From the NCBI RefSeq assembly GCF_019049245.1, contig NZ_JAGMUK010000032.1:62001-126000 (forward strand): a DNA stretch of 64,000 bases, in the 5' to 3' direction. The notes below the pieces were generated by a model, which worked only from the letters and a program-made list of their open reading frames with translations, made no database searches and was not told the DNA's origin. The stretch comes from Streptomyces sp. AC555_RSS877 (lineage in GTDB: Bacteria; Actinomycetota; Actinomycetes; Streptomycetales; Streptomycetaceae). The position numbers were made by a program, and so were the translations under genes. Shown here in pieces: positions 17,538-26,233 of the stretch (positions are counted from its first letter, which is position 1; each line of letters starts with the position of its first letter).

Positions 17538-17978
17538 GTCGCCTCTTCTCTAGCTCGACGAGCTGTCGTACCAGGGTCAACATCCAACCAGCCCTAAAAC
17601 GTTCCCGCTCGGGGCTTTTCCTCGAAAAATCTCTCCGAGGCTGCTGTCTGCTGCCGGTTGGCGGCGAATGTGCCGTATTGCGTGTCTTCGTTGCTTACGG
17701 GTTCGCGCTGTCGGTCGGGGGGTCGGTCCTCCCGGCTGGGTTGCCGGTTGTTCATGAGGACGTGCCCGGAGCCTAAATGGTTCATGCCCCGAAGGGAACG
17801 TGATATGTACTTCACTCAATCGAGGGATCGAACACGCATGCGACCGTGGACTAGGGTGAGTTTAAGAGAGGGTGGCGTTACATCGGCTCTACCAGGCCTC
17901 GGTACCCTCTGAGCGGCTACCGAAGCCGCGCCCTTACCCAGAAGGGCCCCACCTGAAATTCAGCGAGGAGCGAACCGC
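17538..17978 (+). other. divergent intergenic region upstream of parE, 441 bp
   Basis: No gene can be supported; small open frames here lack ribosome sites and domains. The region is less GC-rich than its surroundings and must hold promoters for the DUF7455 gene (leftward) and parE (rightward). It contains a LexA-box-like sequence listed separately. Confidence 0.5.
17828..17843 (+). promoter_or_regulatory. LexA-box-like sequence upstream of parE
   Basis: TCGAACACGCATGCGA fits the actinobacterial SOS box TCGAAC-RYRY-GTTCGA at 14 of 16 positions: the left half is perfect and the right half has two mismatches. It lies 136 bases upstream of the parE start. LexA control of parE would be unusual, so this stays tentative. 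Confidence 0.3.
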
Positions 17979-20099
17979 GTGACCGCCGAAACGTCCGTGC
18001 CGTCCACAGCTCTGCTGGCAGGAGCAGACCGGGACGGTTCCAACTACACCGCGCGGCACCTGCTCGTCCTTGAGGGGCTCGAGGCAGTGCGCAAGCGCCC
18101 GGGCATGTATATCGGCTCGACCGATAGCCGTGGACTGATGCACTGCCTGTGGGAGATCATCGACAATTCCGTCGACGAGGCCCTAGGGGGGTACTGCGAC
18201 CACATCGACGTGATCCTCCACGACGACGGCTCTGTGGAGGTTCGCGACAACGGCCGGGGCATCCCGGTCGACGTGGAGCCCAAGACCGGCCTCTCCGGTG
18301 TCGAGGTCGTCATGACCAAGCTGCATGCCGGCGGCAAGTTCGGCGGCGGCTCGTACGCCGCGTCCGGCGGTCTGCACGGCGTGGGTGCCTCCGTGGTGAA
18401 CGCCCTGTCCGCGCGGCTGGACGTCGAGGTGGACCGCAGCGGCTACACCCACGCCATCAGCTTCCGGCGCGGTGTCCCCGGAGCCTTCGCCACCATGGGC
18501 CCCGACGCCAAGTTCGAACCGGGAGGCCTGCGCAAGGGCAAGAAGATCGCCAGGAACCGCACCGGTACCCGCGTGCGCTACTGGGCCGACCGCCAGATCT
18601 TCCTCAAGGACGCCAAGCTCTCCCTGGAGAACCTGCACCAGCGCGCACGTCAGACCGCCTTCCTGGTCCCCGGCCTGACCATCGTCGTCCGTGACGAGTA
18701 CGGCCTGGGCGAGGGCGGCAGCAAGGGCGAGGAGTCCTTCCGCTTCGACGGCGGGATCAGCGAGTTCTGCGAATACCTGGCCACCGACAAGCCGGTCTGC
18801 GACGTCCTCCGCTTCTCTGGTCAGGGAATCTTCAAGGAGACCGTCCCGGTCCTGGACGACCATGGCCAGATGACGCCCACCGAGGTCACCCGTGAGCTCG
18901 GCGTGGACGTCGCGCTGCGCTGGGGGACGGGCTACGACACCACCGTGAAGTCGTTCGTCAACATCATCGCCACGCCCAAGGGCGGCACCCACATCGCGGG
19001 CTTCGAGCAGGCCGTCGTCAAGACGATGAACGAAGTGCTCCGCACCAAGAAGCTGCTGCGCGTAGCCGAGGACGACGTCGTCAAGGACGACGCCCTCGAA
19101 GGACTCACCGCGGTCGTCACGGTCCGCCTCGCCGAGCCTCAGTTCGAGGGGCAGACCAAGGAGGTCCTCGGTACCTCGGCGGCCCGTCGCATCGTGAACA
19201 CCGTGATCTCCAAGGAGCTCAAGGCGTTCCTCACCTCCACGAAGCGGGACGCCGCGGCCCAGGCCCGGGTCGTCATGGAGAAGGCCGTCGCCGCCGCCCG
19301 TACGAGGATCGCCGCACGTCAGCACAAGGACGCACAGCGCCGGAAGACGGCTCTGGAGTCCTCGTCGCTGCCCGCCAAGCTCGCCGACTGCCGCAGTGAC
19401 GACGTCGAGCGCAGCGAGCTCTTCATCGTCGAGGGAGACTCCGCGCTCGGCACCGCCAAGCTCGCGCGGAACTCCGAGTTCCAGGCGCTGCTGCCGATCC
19501 GCGGAAAGATCCTCAACGTCCAGAAGTCGTCCGTCACTGACATGCTCAAGAACGCCGAGTGTGGCGCGATCATCCAGGTCATAGGAGCGGGTTCGGGTCG
19601 CACGTTCGACATCGACGCGGCCCGCTACGGCAAGATCATCATGATGACCGACGCCGATGTGGACGGCTCCCACATCCGGACCCTTCTGCTGACGCTGTTC
19701 CACCGCTACATGCGTCCCATGGTCGAGGCGGGCCGGGTGTTCGCCGCGGTGCCGCCATTGCACCGAGTCGAGCTGATCCAGCCGAAGAAGGGCCAGGACA
19801 AGTACGTCTACACGTACTCGGACCGTGAGCTGCGGGACAAGCTCCTGGAGTTCCAGAGCAAGGGGGTCCGATACAAGGACTCCATCCAGCGGTACAAGGG
19901 CCTCGGCGAGATGGACGCCGACCAGCTGGCCGAGACGACCATGGACCCACGTCACCGCACCCTGCGCCGGATCAACCTCTCCGACCTGGACGCTGCCGAG
20001 CAGGTCTTCGACCTGCTGATGGGCAACGACGTGGCACCTCGTAAGGAGTTCATCTCCAGCTCGGCCGCGACGCTGGACCGGTCGCGCATCGACGCATAG
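17979..20099 (+). CDS. parE: DNA topoisomerase IV subunit B
   Basis: ATPase subunit of topoisomerase IV, the decatenase that separates daughter chromosomes; 706 residues. GHKL ATPase motifs are at the N-terminus: EIIDNSVDEALGG, DNGRGIPVD, GLHGVGASVVNALS. The transducer domain follows, then the TOPRIM domain with IVEGDSALG and DADVDGSHI, and the C-terminal YKGLGEMDADQL. I call ParE rather than GyrB because the partner-like gene at 49.3-51.8 kb has ParC features and the chromosomal gyrBA pair normally lies near the origin. GTG start with GCGAGGAGCG about 10 bases upstream. Confidence 0.93.
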   Translation: MTAETSVPSTALLAGADRDGSNYTARHLLVLEGLEAVRKRPGMYIGSTDSRGLMHCLWEIIDNSVDEALGGYCDHIDVILHDDGSVEVRDNGRGIPVDVEPKTGLSGVEVVMTKLHAGGKFGGGSYAASGGLHGVGASVVNALSARLDVEVDRSGYTHAISFRRGVPGAFATMGPDAKFEPGGLRKGKKIARNRTGTRVRYWADRQIFLKDAKLSLENLHQRARQTAFLVPGLTIVVRDEYGLGEGGSKGEESFRFDGGISEFCEYLATDKPVCDVLRFSGQGIFKETVPVLDDHGQMTPTEVTRELGVDVALRWGTGYDTTVKSFVNIIATPKGGTHIAGFEQAVVKTMNEVLRTKKLLRVAEDDVVKDDALEGLTAVVTVRLAEPQFEGQTKEVLGTSAARRIVNTVISKELKAFLTSTKRDAAAQARVVMEKAVAAARTRIAARQHKDAQRRKTALESSSLPAKLADCRSDDVERSELFIVEGDSALGTAKLARNSEFQALLPIRGKILNVQKSSVTDMLKNAECGAIIQVIGAGSGRTFDIDAARYGKIIMMTDADVDGSHIRTLLLTLFHRYMRPMVEAGRVFAAVPPLHRVELIQPKKGQDKYVYTYSDRELRDKLLEFQSKGVRYKDSIQRYKGLGEMDADQLAETTMDPRHRTLRRINLSDLDAAEQVFDLLMGNDVAPRKEFISSSAATLDRSRIDA

Positions 20100-20610
20100 C
20101 CGCTGCGCTGCACCCGGACCGGTGGGAATGGGACTGGTCCCGGGCGCCGCTTCAAGCGCTGGCTCCGCCCCGAGGTCGAGGCGTGGGTGGGTGCGGGTGG
20201 GCCGGGGCGGTGAGGTGGCGGGTCAACTGGGTGCGGCTCTGCGCGTCGAGTGTGCGGTGGGCCGGAGGCTGACGCGCGGGGCCCGAGTCGGCTTTGCACC
20301 GAGGTGGAGTCTGTGGCTCTGGCTCGGCTGGGGCGATGCCGCCCGCCTGGATGTCGACTGGGACCGGCGCAGAAAAGTCGGGCCGAGGGCAACACATGCC
20401 GACCGGGTCGGCGTCAGTGAGGCATACGGCCCGTGCCATACGCGTGCATCGAGGCCGGCGAGTCGGGGCGGGCAAGTGCCGGGGCGAGGCTGAGCGCCCG
20501 TCTCGGTTAGCGGGCGTATACGCCGACGGTCTCTGCTGTAGGGGCAGGTGGTGGAAGTCCGCGTGCGCGGCTGTATGGGCCGCGCCGGCCCGCATCACGT
20601 GAGTCTGGCG

Positions 20611-20634
20611 GGTGCGCGGGTGCGCGGGTGCGCG
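20611..20634 (+). repeat. three tandem 8-bp units
   Basis: GGTGCGCG is repeated three times without spacers; a fourth degenerate unit (GGTGTGAC) follows. Probably replication slippage; no function inferred. Confidence 0.7.
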
Positions 20635-20665
20635 GGTGTGACGTCGGTGCGTGCGTTGGAGGCGT

Positions 20666-20710
20666 CTCCACCCTTGGGTGGAGGTTGACACTTGTCGGGT
20701 ATCCACCCGA
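20666..20710 (+). promoter_or_regulatory. TTGACA flanked by two inverted repeats
   Basis: CTCCACCC/GGGTGGAG with a 2-base centre (20666-20683) stands immediately left of a perfect -35 hexamer TTGACA (20685-20690). TCGGGT-ATCC-ACCCGA (20695-20710) stands right of it, in the spacer/-10 area. Such a layout suits operator control of the DUF1453-kinase-regulator operon. A second possible -10, TAGCGT, is at 20751-20756. Confidence 0.45.
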
Positions 20711-20812
20711 GATCCACCCCCGCTCCGATCTGCCGACCTGCGGCTTTGCGTAGCGTCGAAGGCGTCGGCAGCGCTCGCTGTCGGCCGTGCCCTTCTCGCT
20801 ACGGAGGCTCAG

Positions 20813-21337
20813 ATGCCCGGGCTCGTCGACGCGTTGGTGATCGTGGCCGTGGTTGTCCTGGTGGTCGTCCGGCAGTTCCGCGCCAGTCGGATCGGCACCG
20901 ACAGACGCTGGTGGCTCGTGCCCGCGGTACTGGCCGTCATGGCGCTCCGCGACCCGCACATGGTGGACGCCCGCCATCACGCGGCATCGATCGCCCTGCT
21001 CGCCGCCGAGTTGGTCACCGGCCTCGCAATCGGAGCCGGCTGGGCCTGGATCACCCGAATATGGGCGGAGCCGGACGGCGCGGTGTGGTGCAGGAGCACC
21101 AAGGCAAGCGGAGCGGTCTGGGGCGTCGGCGTCGGACTGCGGGTCGGCCTCTTCGCTCTCGGCGCGACGCTCGGCATCCACCAGGACTCCTCCGCCCTGC
21201 TGCTCGCCCTGGCGGCCACCCTTCTTGTCCGCTCCGGGATTCTCGCCTGGCGGGCCCACTGCCTGCACCCGGCCGCCGTGTCCGCCACGGCGTACGGTGA
21301 CCGCATGTCTCCGCCCGCGTGGAAGGAACGTGTGTGA
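20813..21337 (+). CDS. DUF1453-type integral membrane protein
   Basis: A 174-residue membrane protein with about five hydrophobic helices (residues ~3-20, 35-50, 58-80, 102-122, 128-150). The opening MPGLVDALVIVAVVVLVVVRQ followed by RWWLVPAVLAVMALRD is the DUF1453 (CcdC-like) pattern. The ATG at 20813 has ACGGAGG at 6 bases. Its stop overlaps the kinase start as GTGA, so the two are translationally coupled. The location suggests it is an accessory or sensor partner of the downstream two-component system (inference). Confidence 0.82.
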   Translation: MPGLVDALVIVAVVVLVVVRQFRASRIGTDRRWWLVPAVLAVMALRDPHMVDARHHAASIALLAAELVTGLAIGAGWAWITRIWAEPDGAVWCRSTKASGAVWGVGVGLRVGLFALGATLGIHQDSSALLLALAATLLVRSGILAWRAHCLHPAAVSATAYGDRMSPPAWKERV

Positions 21338-22485
21338 CGGAAAACGCCTGGACACGCTGGCCTTCCCGAGAGGCACTCGAGCGCGGAGAGACCGCGGCTC
21401 CTCGGCGCCTGCTCGGATGGGTGGTGCGGGCCTTGGTACTGGGCATGCTCCTGTGGGGCATCTTCACAAGCAGCCAGGTGCACGGGTGGGGGGCGCTCGG
21501 AGCCGCGGTGGCCGTGCTGCTGGCCGCGTTCGTCGCCTGGGCCCTCTATCGCACCACCCTCGCGCACCGACTCTGGCCGTCTCTGGCCCTCACGACCCTG
21601 CTCCTGGGGATCGCGGTGGTGGCCCAGTGCGCAGACTTCAGGGTTCCCGCCCTGGTCCTGTGGTGCGGGTGTGCCGTCACCGCCCTGGAGCGACTGCCCC
21701 TCGCGGCGGCGCTGCCGGTCACCGCGGTCGCTCTCACGTCGTACGCCGCGGTCAACGACGACGCCTGGCTGACGACCGCGGTGACGGCAGCTGGGCTCGC
21801 CCTCGCTGGATACGTCTTGCGGCTGGATGCCGAGGCGCGCGGCAGTGCGCAGCGGCTGCTCGTCCAGGAGCGCGCCGCGCGGGTGGCGGAGGCGGAGTCT
21901 GCGGCACTCGCGGAGCGGGCGCGTATTGCACGAGAGATCCACGACGTGCTGGCCCACAGTCTCTCGGCGCAGCTGGTGCATCTGGAGGCGGCCCGACTGC
22001 TGATCGAGGGAGGGGCCGACCGGGAGCAGATCCTTGAGCGGGTGGTGGCGGCACGGGGAATGGCCCGCGACGGACTTACCGAGACAAGGCAGGCACTGTC
22101 GGCGCTGCGCGGCGAACTGACCCCGCTGGAGGAGTTCCTGACTCAGATCGTAGGCACGGCCGACGGTTCCGAGGCCACCATTTCGGGTGAGCGCAGACCT
22201 CTGCCGGCCGAGGCGTCACAGGCCGTGCGCAGGGTCGCGCAGGAGGCCCTGACCAACGTCCGCAAGCATGCGCCCGGGGCGAAGGTGCAGGTGAGACTCG
22301 AGTACGGCGAGCACCAAGTCACGCTGGTGGTGCGGGACTCGGGCGGTTCGCCGGGCGAACTCGCCGGGACCGGTGCCGGGTACGGTCTGCTGGGCATGCG
22401 GGAGCGTGCCGAGCTGCTGGGCGGTTCTCTGGACACGGGGCCGGACAAGGAGGGGTTCGTGGTGACGTTGCAGGTGCCGGTATGA
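21334..22485 (+). CDS. sensor histidine kinase (NarL/DesK type)
   Basis: A 383-residue membrane kinase. About four or five transmembrane helices fill residues 25-155 with almost no extracytoplasmic loop, so it probably senses a membrane or intramembrane signal, possibly through the coupled DUF1453 protein. A charged coiled coil (~160-195) leads to the HisKA_3 box REIHDVLAHSLSAQ with the phospho-acceptor near His202. The ATPase domain has the N box AQEALTNVRKHAPGA, the G1 box DSGGSPG and G2 GYGLLGMRERA. The GTG start overlaps the previous stop; its own stop overlaps the next ATG (ATGA). Confidence 0.92.
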   Translation: MTENAWTRWPSREALERGETAAPRRLLGWVVRALVLGMLLWGIFTSSQVHGWGALGAAVAVLLAAFVAWALYRTTLAHRLWPSLALTTLLLGIAVVAQCADFRVPALVLWCGCAVTALERLPLAAALPVTAVALTSYAAVNDDAWLTTAVTAAGLALAGYVLRLDAEARGSAQRLLVQERAARVAEAESAALAERARIAREIHDVLAHSLSAQLVHLEAARLLIEGGADREQILERVVAARGMARDGLTETRQALSALRGELTPLEEFLTQIVGTADGSEATISGERRPLPAEASQAVRRVAQEALTNVRKHAPGAKVQVRLEYGEHQVTLVVRDSGGSPGELAGTGAGYGLLGMRERAELLGGSLDTGPDKEGFVVTLQVPV

Positions 22486-23165
22486 CGGAGGGGGCGGGGG
22501 AGAAGGACGCGCGGGTCGTGGTCGTGGACGACCAGACCGTGGTCCGTGAGGGCATCGTGATGTTGCTGGGACTGCTGCCCGGCATCGAGGTCGTGGGAGC
22601 CGCGGGGGACGGGGACGAGGCGGTGAGGCTCGTGGCCGAACTCCGCCCGGACGTGGTGCTGATGGATCTGCGCATGCCCCGCTGCGACGGGGTGGAGGCG
22701 ACCCGTCGTATTCGGGCGGAGCATCCGGGGACGCAGGTTGTGGTGCTCACGACGTACGCGGACGACGAGTCGCTGTTCCCGGCGCTGAGAGCGGGGGCGC
22801 GCGGCTACCTGACCAAGGACGCGGGGGGTGACGAGATCGTGCGGGCCGTTCGGAGCGTGCTGTCAGGGGACGCGGGGCTGTCGCCGAGCATCCAACGGCG
22901 GCTGCTGGAGCGGCTGTCCGAACCCGAGCGGGCGTCGGCGGTGCCGACCGAGGTGCCGGACGGGCTCACCATGCGGGAGACCGAGGTGCTGGTGCTGATC
23001 GCCGAGGGTCTCAGCAATCAGGACATCGCCCGTCGGTTGCACGTCTCCACGGCGACGGTGAAGACCCACATCAACAACCTCTTCGCCAAGACAGGGCTGA
23101 AGGACCGAGCGCAGGCGGTGCGTTACGCGTACGGGAAGGGGCTTGTACGGCCACCGACGGGGTGA
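22482..23165 (+). CDS. NarL/LuxR-family response regulator
   Basis: A 227-residue partner of the upstream kinase. The receiver domain (~10-130) has the acidic pair VVDDQ, phospho-acceptor Asp62 in LMDLRMP, a switch Thr in VVLTTYAD and the conserved Lys in YLTKDAG. The LuxR-type helix-turn-helix (~158-222) has LTMRETEVLVLIAEGLSNQDIARRL and STATVKTHI. The 4-nt overlap with the kinase gene gives stoichiometric production. The next operon (DUF485/symporter) begins 70 bases downstream and may be a target (inference). Confidence 0.94.
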   Translation: MTEGAGEKDARVVVVDDQTVVREGIVMLLGLLPGIEVVGAAGDGDEAVRLVAELRPDVVLMDLRMPRCDGVEATRRIRAEHPGTQVVVLTTYADDESLFPALRAGARGYLTKDAGGDEIVRAVRSVLSGDAGLSPSIQRRLLERLSEPERASAVPTEVPDGLTMRETEVLVLIAEGLSNQDIARRLHVSTATVKTHINNLFAKTGLKDRAQAVRYAYGKGLVRPPTG

Positions 23166-23234
23166 GTCACCTAATGGGGTGAAGAGCGCAGGGAAAAAGA
23201 GTCGGGGATCTTCCCGTTCTGTCCATCCTTGGGC

Positions 23235-23795
23235 ATGCAGTCAAGCAACGGTCGCCCCCGCGGAGGCGGCGGTGGTGCCGAGAGTTCGGTCGACAACCAT
23301 GACGGTCATGATTCGGCGCTCGCCGAGGGGCCCGGACAGGTGAGGTACGACGACCCCTGGTACGACGCACTGGCCTCCGGCTGGGGCGAGTCGGGTGGGG
23401 CCGAAGCGCCCGTGTCCGCGGTGTCTTCGGTGTCGCTGGAACACGAGGCCCCGGCTGTCGCGGCGGCCGAGGTGTACCTGGAGGTCCAGCGCAGCGCGGC
23501 CTTCCAGGAGGTGCGCAGCCGGTACCGGAGGTTCGTCGTGCCGGGGGTCGCCGTGTTCTTCGCCTGGTACGTCGCCTATGTGGTGACCGCGACGACGGCG
23601 CCCGGGTTGATGGCACGCCCCGTGACGGGCGCTGTGAACGTGGCGATGCTGGCGGGGCTGGGACAGTTCCTCACCACCTTCCTGTTCACCTGGGCGTACG
23701 CGCGGCACGCGCGGCTGCGCCGGGACCGGGCCGCGCTCGAACTGCGGTGGGACACCCAGGAACTGACGCGCGGCCTCCGAGGAGGTGTGTCGTGA
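23235..23795 (+). CDS. DUF485 small membrane protein
   Basis: A 186-residue protein with a ~75-residue Gly/Ser/acidic N-terminal extension before the DUF485 domain (~85-175), which has two hydrophobic helices (VVPGVAVFFAWYVAYVVTATTAPGLM and VAMLAGLGQFLTTFLFTWAYARHA). DUF485 proteins are regularly paired with acetate-type sodium/solute symporters, and here the stop overlaps the symporter GTG (GTGA). The ATG at 23235 lacks a ribosome site, so translation may be leaderless; an in-frame TTG is 6 bases earlier. Confidence 0.9.
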   Translation: MQSSNGRPRGGGGGAESSVDNHDGHDSALAEGPGQVRYDDPWYDALASGWGESGGAEAPVSAVSSVSLEHEAPAVAAAEVYLEVQRSAAFQEVRSRYRRFVVPGVAVFFAWYVAYVVTATTAPGLMARPVTGAVNVAMLAGLGQFLTTFLFTWAYARHARLRRDRAALELRWDTQELTRGLRGGVS

Positions 23796-25384
23796 CGGGG
23801 GACCATCAGGCGCTGGCGTTGCTTCTGTTCAGTGCGTTCGTCGCCGTGACACTGGGGATCACGACGTGGGTGAGTCGTCACCGGCACGGTTCGGCGGAGG
23901 AGTTCTACGCGGGTGGCCGGCTGTTCTCACCGATGGAGAATGGTTTTGCCATCGCGGGTGACTACATGTCGGCCGCGTCCTTCCTCGGCATCTCCGGCCT
24001 CATCGCCCTCTACGGCTACGACGGGCTGCTGTACTCGGTGGGCTTCCTGGTGGCCTGGCTCGTGGTGCTGTTCCTCGTCGCGGAACTCGTGCGCAACTGC
24101 GGGCGCTTCACGCTTGCCGACGTGGTTGCGGCGCGGATGACCGAGCGTCCCGTGCGGATCGCGGCGGGAACCTCCTCGGTCACCGTGTCCGTTCTGTATC
24201 TGGTGGCGCAGATGGTGGGAGCGGGCAGTCTGGTCGCGCTGCTGCTCGGGGGTACCAGCGGGGCGGCGCAGACCTGGACGGTCATCGGGGTCGGCGCGCT
24301 CATGGTGATCTACGTGTCGTTCGGAGGGATGCGGGCCACCACCTGGATCCAAATCGTGAAGGCGGTCCTGCTGCTCGGCGGCACCGTCACGCTCACTGTG
24401 CTCGTCCTGGTGCGGTTTCACGGCGACTTCGACCGGCTTCTGCTCACGGCGGCGGAGCGCAGCGGTCACGGGGCATCGTTCCTGGCCCCCGGCCTGAAGT
24501 ACGGCGGGGACTGGACGGCCCGCCTCGACTTCATCAGCCTGGGACTCGCGCTGGTGCTGGGCACGGCAGGGCTGCCGCACATCCTGTCCCGCTTCTACAC
24601 CGTGCCCACCGCGCGGGCCGCCCGGCGTTCGGTCGTGTGGTCGATCGGGCTCATCGGCGGCTTCTACCTGATGACGATCGTCCTCGGATTCGGTGCGGCG
24701 GCGATCGTGGGGCCGGAGGCGGTACGGGGATCGAACGCGGCCGGGAACACGGCGGTCCCGCTGCTGGCACTCGACCTGGGCGGCGGCGCGGACTCCACGG
24801 GCGGAACGGTTCTGTTCGCGATCGTCGCCGCCGTCGCGTTCGCCACGATCCTCGCCGTGGTCGCCGGCATCACGCTGGCCTCCTCCGCGTCCGTCGCCCA
24901 TGACCTGTACGCCTCGCTGCGTCGCCGGAAGTCCAAGCCGCGCAGCGAAGTGGCCGTCGCCCGCGCCGCCGCCGTCGGCATCGGGGTGATCGCGATCGCC
25001 CTCGGCCTGCTGGCACGCGACCTGAATGTGGCGTTCCTCGTGGGCCTCGCCTTCGCCGTCGCCGCGTCCGCCAATCTGCCGGTGCTGCTCTACTCGCTGT
25101 TCTGGCGCGGCTTCACCACTCGCGGAGCCGTGTGGGCCGTCTACGGCGGGCTGATCCCGGCCGTCGTGCTCGTGCTGCTGTCGCCAGTGGTGTCCGGCAG
25201 CCCCGAATCACTGTTCCCCGGCGTCGATTTCCAGTACTTCCCGCTGCAGAACCCCGGCCTCGTCTCGATCCCCCTTGGCTTCGTCGCGGGCTGGTTCGGC
25301 ACGGTCACCTCCTCGGAACTGCCTGATGAGGCCAAGCACGCGGAGACCGAGGTGCGGTCGCTGACGGGGGCGGGGGCCGTGTAG
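23792..25384 (+). CDS. sodium:solute symporter family protein, acetate (ActP)-type
   Basis: A 530-residue SSS-family permease with about 13 transmembrane helices. The family opening is clear: RHRHGSAEEFYAGGRLFSPMENGFAIAGDYMSAASFLGI. The central GTAGLPHILSRFYTVP matches monocarboxylate/acetate members. Pairing with DUF485 points to acetate, pyruvate or propionate uptake. A CitA/CitB-type two-component pair is convergent directly downstream, and citrate-synthase-family genes are 4-6 kb away, so the neighbourhood concerns carboxylate metabolism. Exact substrate not provable from sequence. Confidence 0.93.
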   Translation: MTGDHQALALLLFSAFVAVTLGITTWVSRHRHGSAEEFYAGGRLFSPMENGFAIAGDYMSAASFLGISGLIALYGYDGLLYSVGFLVAWLVVLFLVAELVRNCGRFTLADVVAARMTERPVRIAAGTSSVTVSVLYLVAQMVGAGSLVALLLGGTSGAAQTWTVIGVGALMVIYVSFGGMRATTWIQIVKAVLLLGGTVTLTVLVLVRFHGDFDRLLLTAAERSGHGASFLAPGLKYGGDWTARLDFISLGLALVLGTAGLPHILSRFYTVPTARAARRSVVWSIGLIGGFYLMTIVLGFGAAAIVGPEAVRGSNAAGNTAVPLLALDLGGGADSTGGTVLFAIVAAVAFATILAVVAGITLASSASVAHDLYASLRRRKSKPRSEVAVARAAAVGIGVIAIALGLLARDLNVAFLVGLAFAVAASANLPVLLYSLFWRGFTTRGAVWAVYGGLIPAVVLVLLSPVVSGSPESLFPGVDFQYFPLQNPGLVSIPLGFVAGWFGTVTSSELPDEAKHAETEVRSLTGAGAV

Positions 25385-25552
25385 AGGGCGGCGCGTGCTT
25401 CGCCGACCGGTGCGCAGCTCGCCCAGACGGCTCCCAACGGCAAGCGTCACCACCGGCGTAAGGAGTCCTTGGCCCCGGGCTGACATCCCCGCGGCTCGCA
25501 TCCGTAAGTAACGGCGGGCACGGTGCCTTCCCCCGTTCCCCCGGCCGTGTCC

Positions 25553-26233
25553 TCAGGCGCGGGTCGCCCACACGTAACGGTGTTCCGGGCGGCCCGCGTC
25601 GCCGTACTTGAGGGTGAGTCTGGCCCGTCCCGTGCGCTCCAGGAGCTTCAGATAGCGCTGGGCGGTCTGGCGGCTCACTCCGGTGCGTTCGGCGATCTCC
25701 TGGGCGGACAGGGGGCCTTCCGCGTTCATGAGGGAGCGGCGGACCAGTTCCGCGGTGGTGGGTGAGTGGCCCTTGGGCAGTCCGGGCTCCGACGGTGTGG
25801 ACAGGGCGCCGAAGATGCGGTCCACCTCGGCCTGTTCCGCCTCGCCACCGCCGTCGAGGGTGCGGCGCAGCTGCGCGTACGCCTCCAGTTTGGCCCGCAG
25901 GCCCGCGAAGGCGAACGGCTTGACCAGGTACTGCAGCGCGCCCTGCCGCATCGCGGCCTGCACGGTCGAGACGTCCCGCGCCGCCGTCACCATGATCACG
26001 TCGCTCTGGTGGCCGCGTCGGCGCATCTCCTGGACGACCGTGAGGCCCGTCTCGTCGGGCAGGTAGTGGTCCAGGAGGATCAGGTCCACGTGGGGCAGCG
26101 CCTCCAACTGGTGCAGCGCCTCCGCCGCGCTGTGCGCCTCGCCGGCCACGTGGAAGCCCGGCACTTTCTCCACGTAGGCGGCGTTGACCCGCGCGACCCG
26201 GATGTCGTCGTCCACGACCAGGACCTCGATCAT
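25553..26233 (-). CDS. CitB/DcuR-type response regulator
   Basis: A 226-residue regulator. The receiver domain (1-120) has VVDDD, phospho-acceptor Asp55 in LILLDHYLPDETG, VTAARD and YLVKPFAF. The C-terminal helix-turn-helix (~165-220; LSAQEIAERTGVSRQTAQRYLKLLERTG) is the type found in regulators paired with citrate/C4-dicarboxylate sensors. Its ATG overlaps the kinase stop by 4 bases (ATGA), showing it is co-translated. It probably controls uptake or catabolism of a small carboxylate; the convergent symporter is a plausible target. Confidence 0.93.
   Translation of the reverse strand: MIEVLVVDDDIRVARVNAAYVEKVPGFHVAGEAHSAAEALHQLEALPHVDLILLDHYLPDETGLTVVQEMRRRGHQSDVIMVTAARDVSTVQAAMRQGALQYLVKPFAFAGLRAKLEAYAQLRRTLDGGGEAEQAEVDRIFGALSTPSEPGLPKGHSPTTAELVRRSLMNAEGPLSAQEIAERTGVSRQTAQRYLKLLERTGRARLTLKYGDAGRPEHRYVWATRA

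Larger units (their letters stand above)
20100..20812 (+). other. long gene-free region downstream of parE, 713 bp
   Basis: No gene supported. A 184-codon minus-strand open frame spans much of it, but it is Arg/Pro/His-rich with no domain and depends on GC bias. The region contains three tandem GGTGCGCG units (20611-20634) and, next to the downstream operon, two inverted repeats around a TTGACA hexamer. For its length it is unusually empty for this genome. Confidence 0.5.

Noticed and set aside
17577..17819. Possible 80-codon gene between the DUF7455 gene and parE
   Set aside because: No ribosome site and no recognisable fold; it overlaps the promoter region.
17979..20099. Calling the topoisomerase subunit gene gyrB
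   Set aside because: The TOPRIM/ATPase sequence alone does not settle it, but the unlinked ParC-like partner in the same locus and the absence of an adjacent gyrA favour parE.
20611..20634. Tandem GGTGCGCG repeats as the start of a CRISPR array
   Set aside because: Units are 8 bp with no spacers and no cas genes in the window; simple slippage repeat.
20152..20706. 184-codon minus-strand open frame in the region after parE
   Set aside because: Arg/Pro/His-rich, no domain and no ribosome site, and it spans tandem repeats and the dyads of the next operon's promoter.
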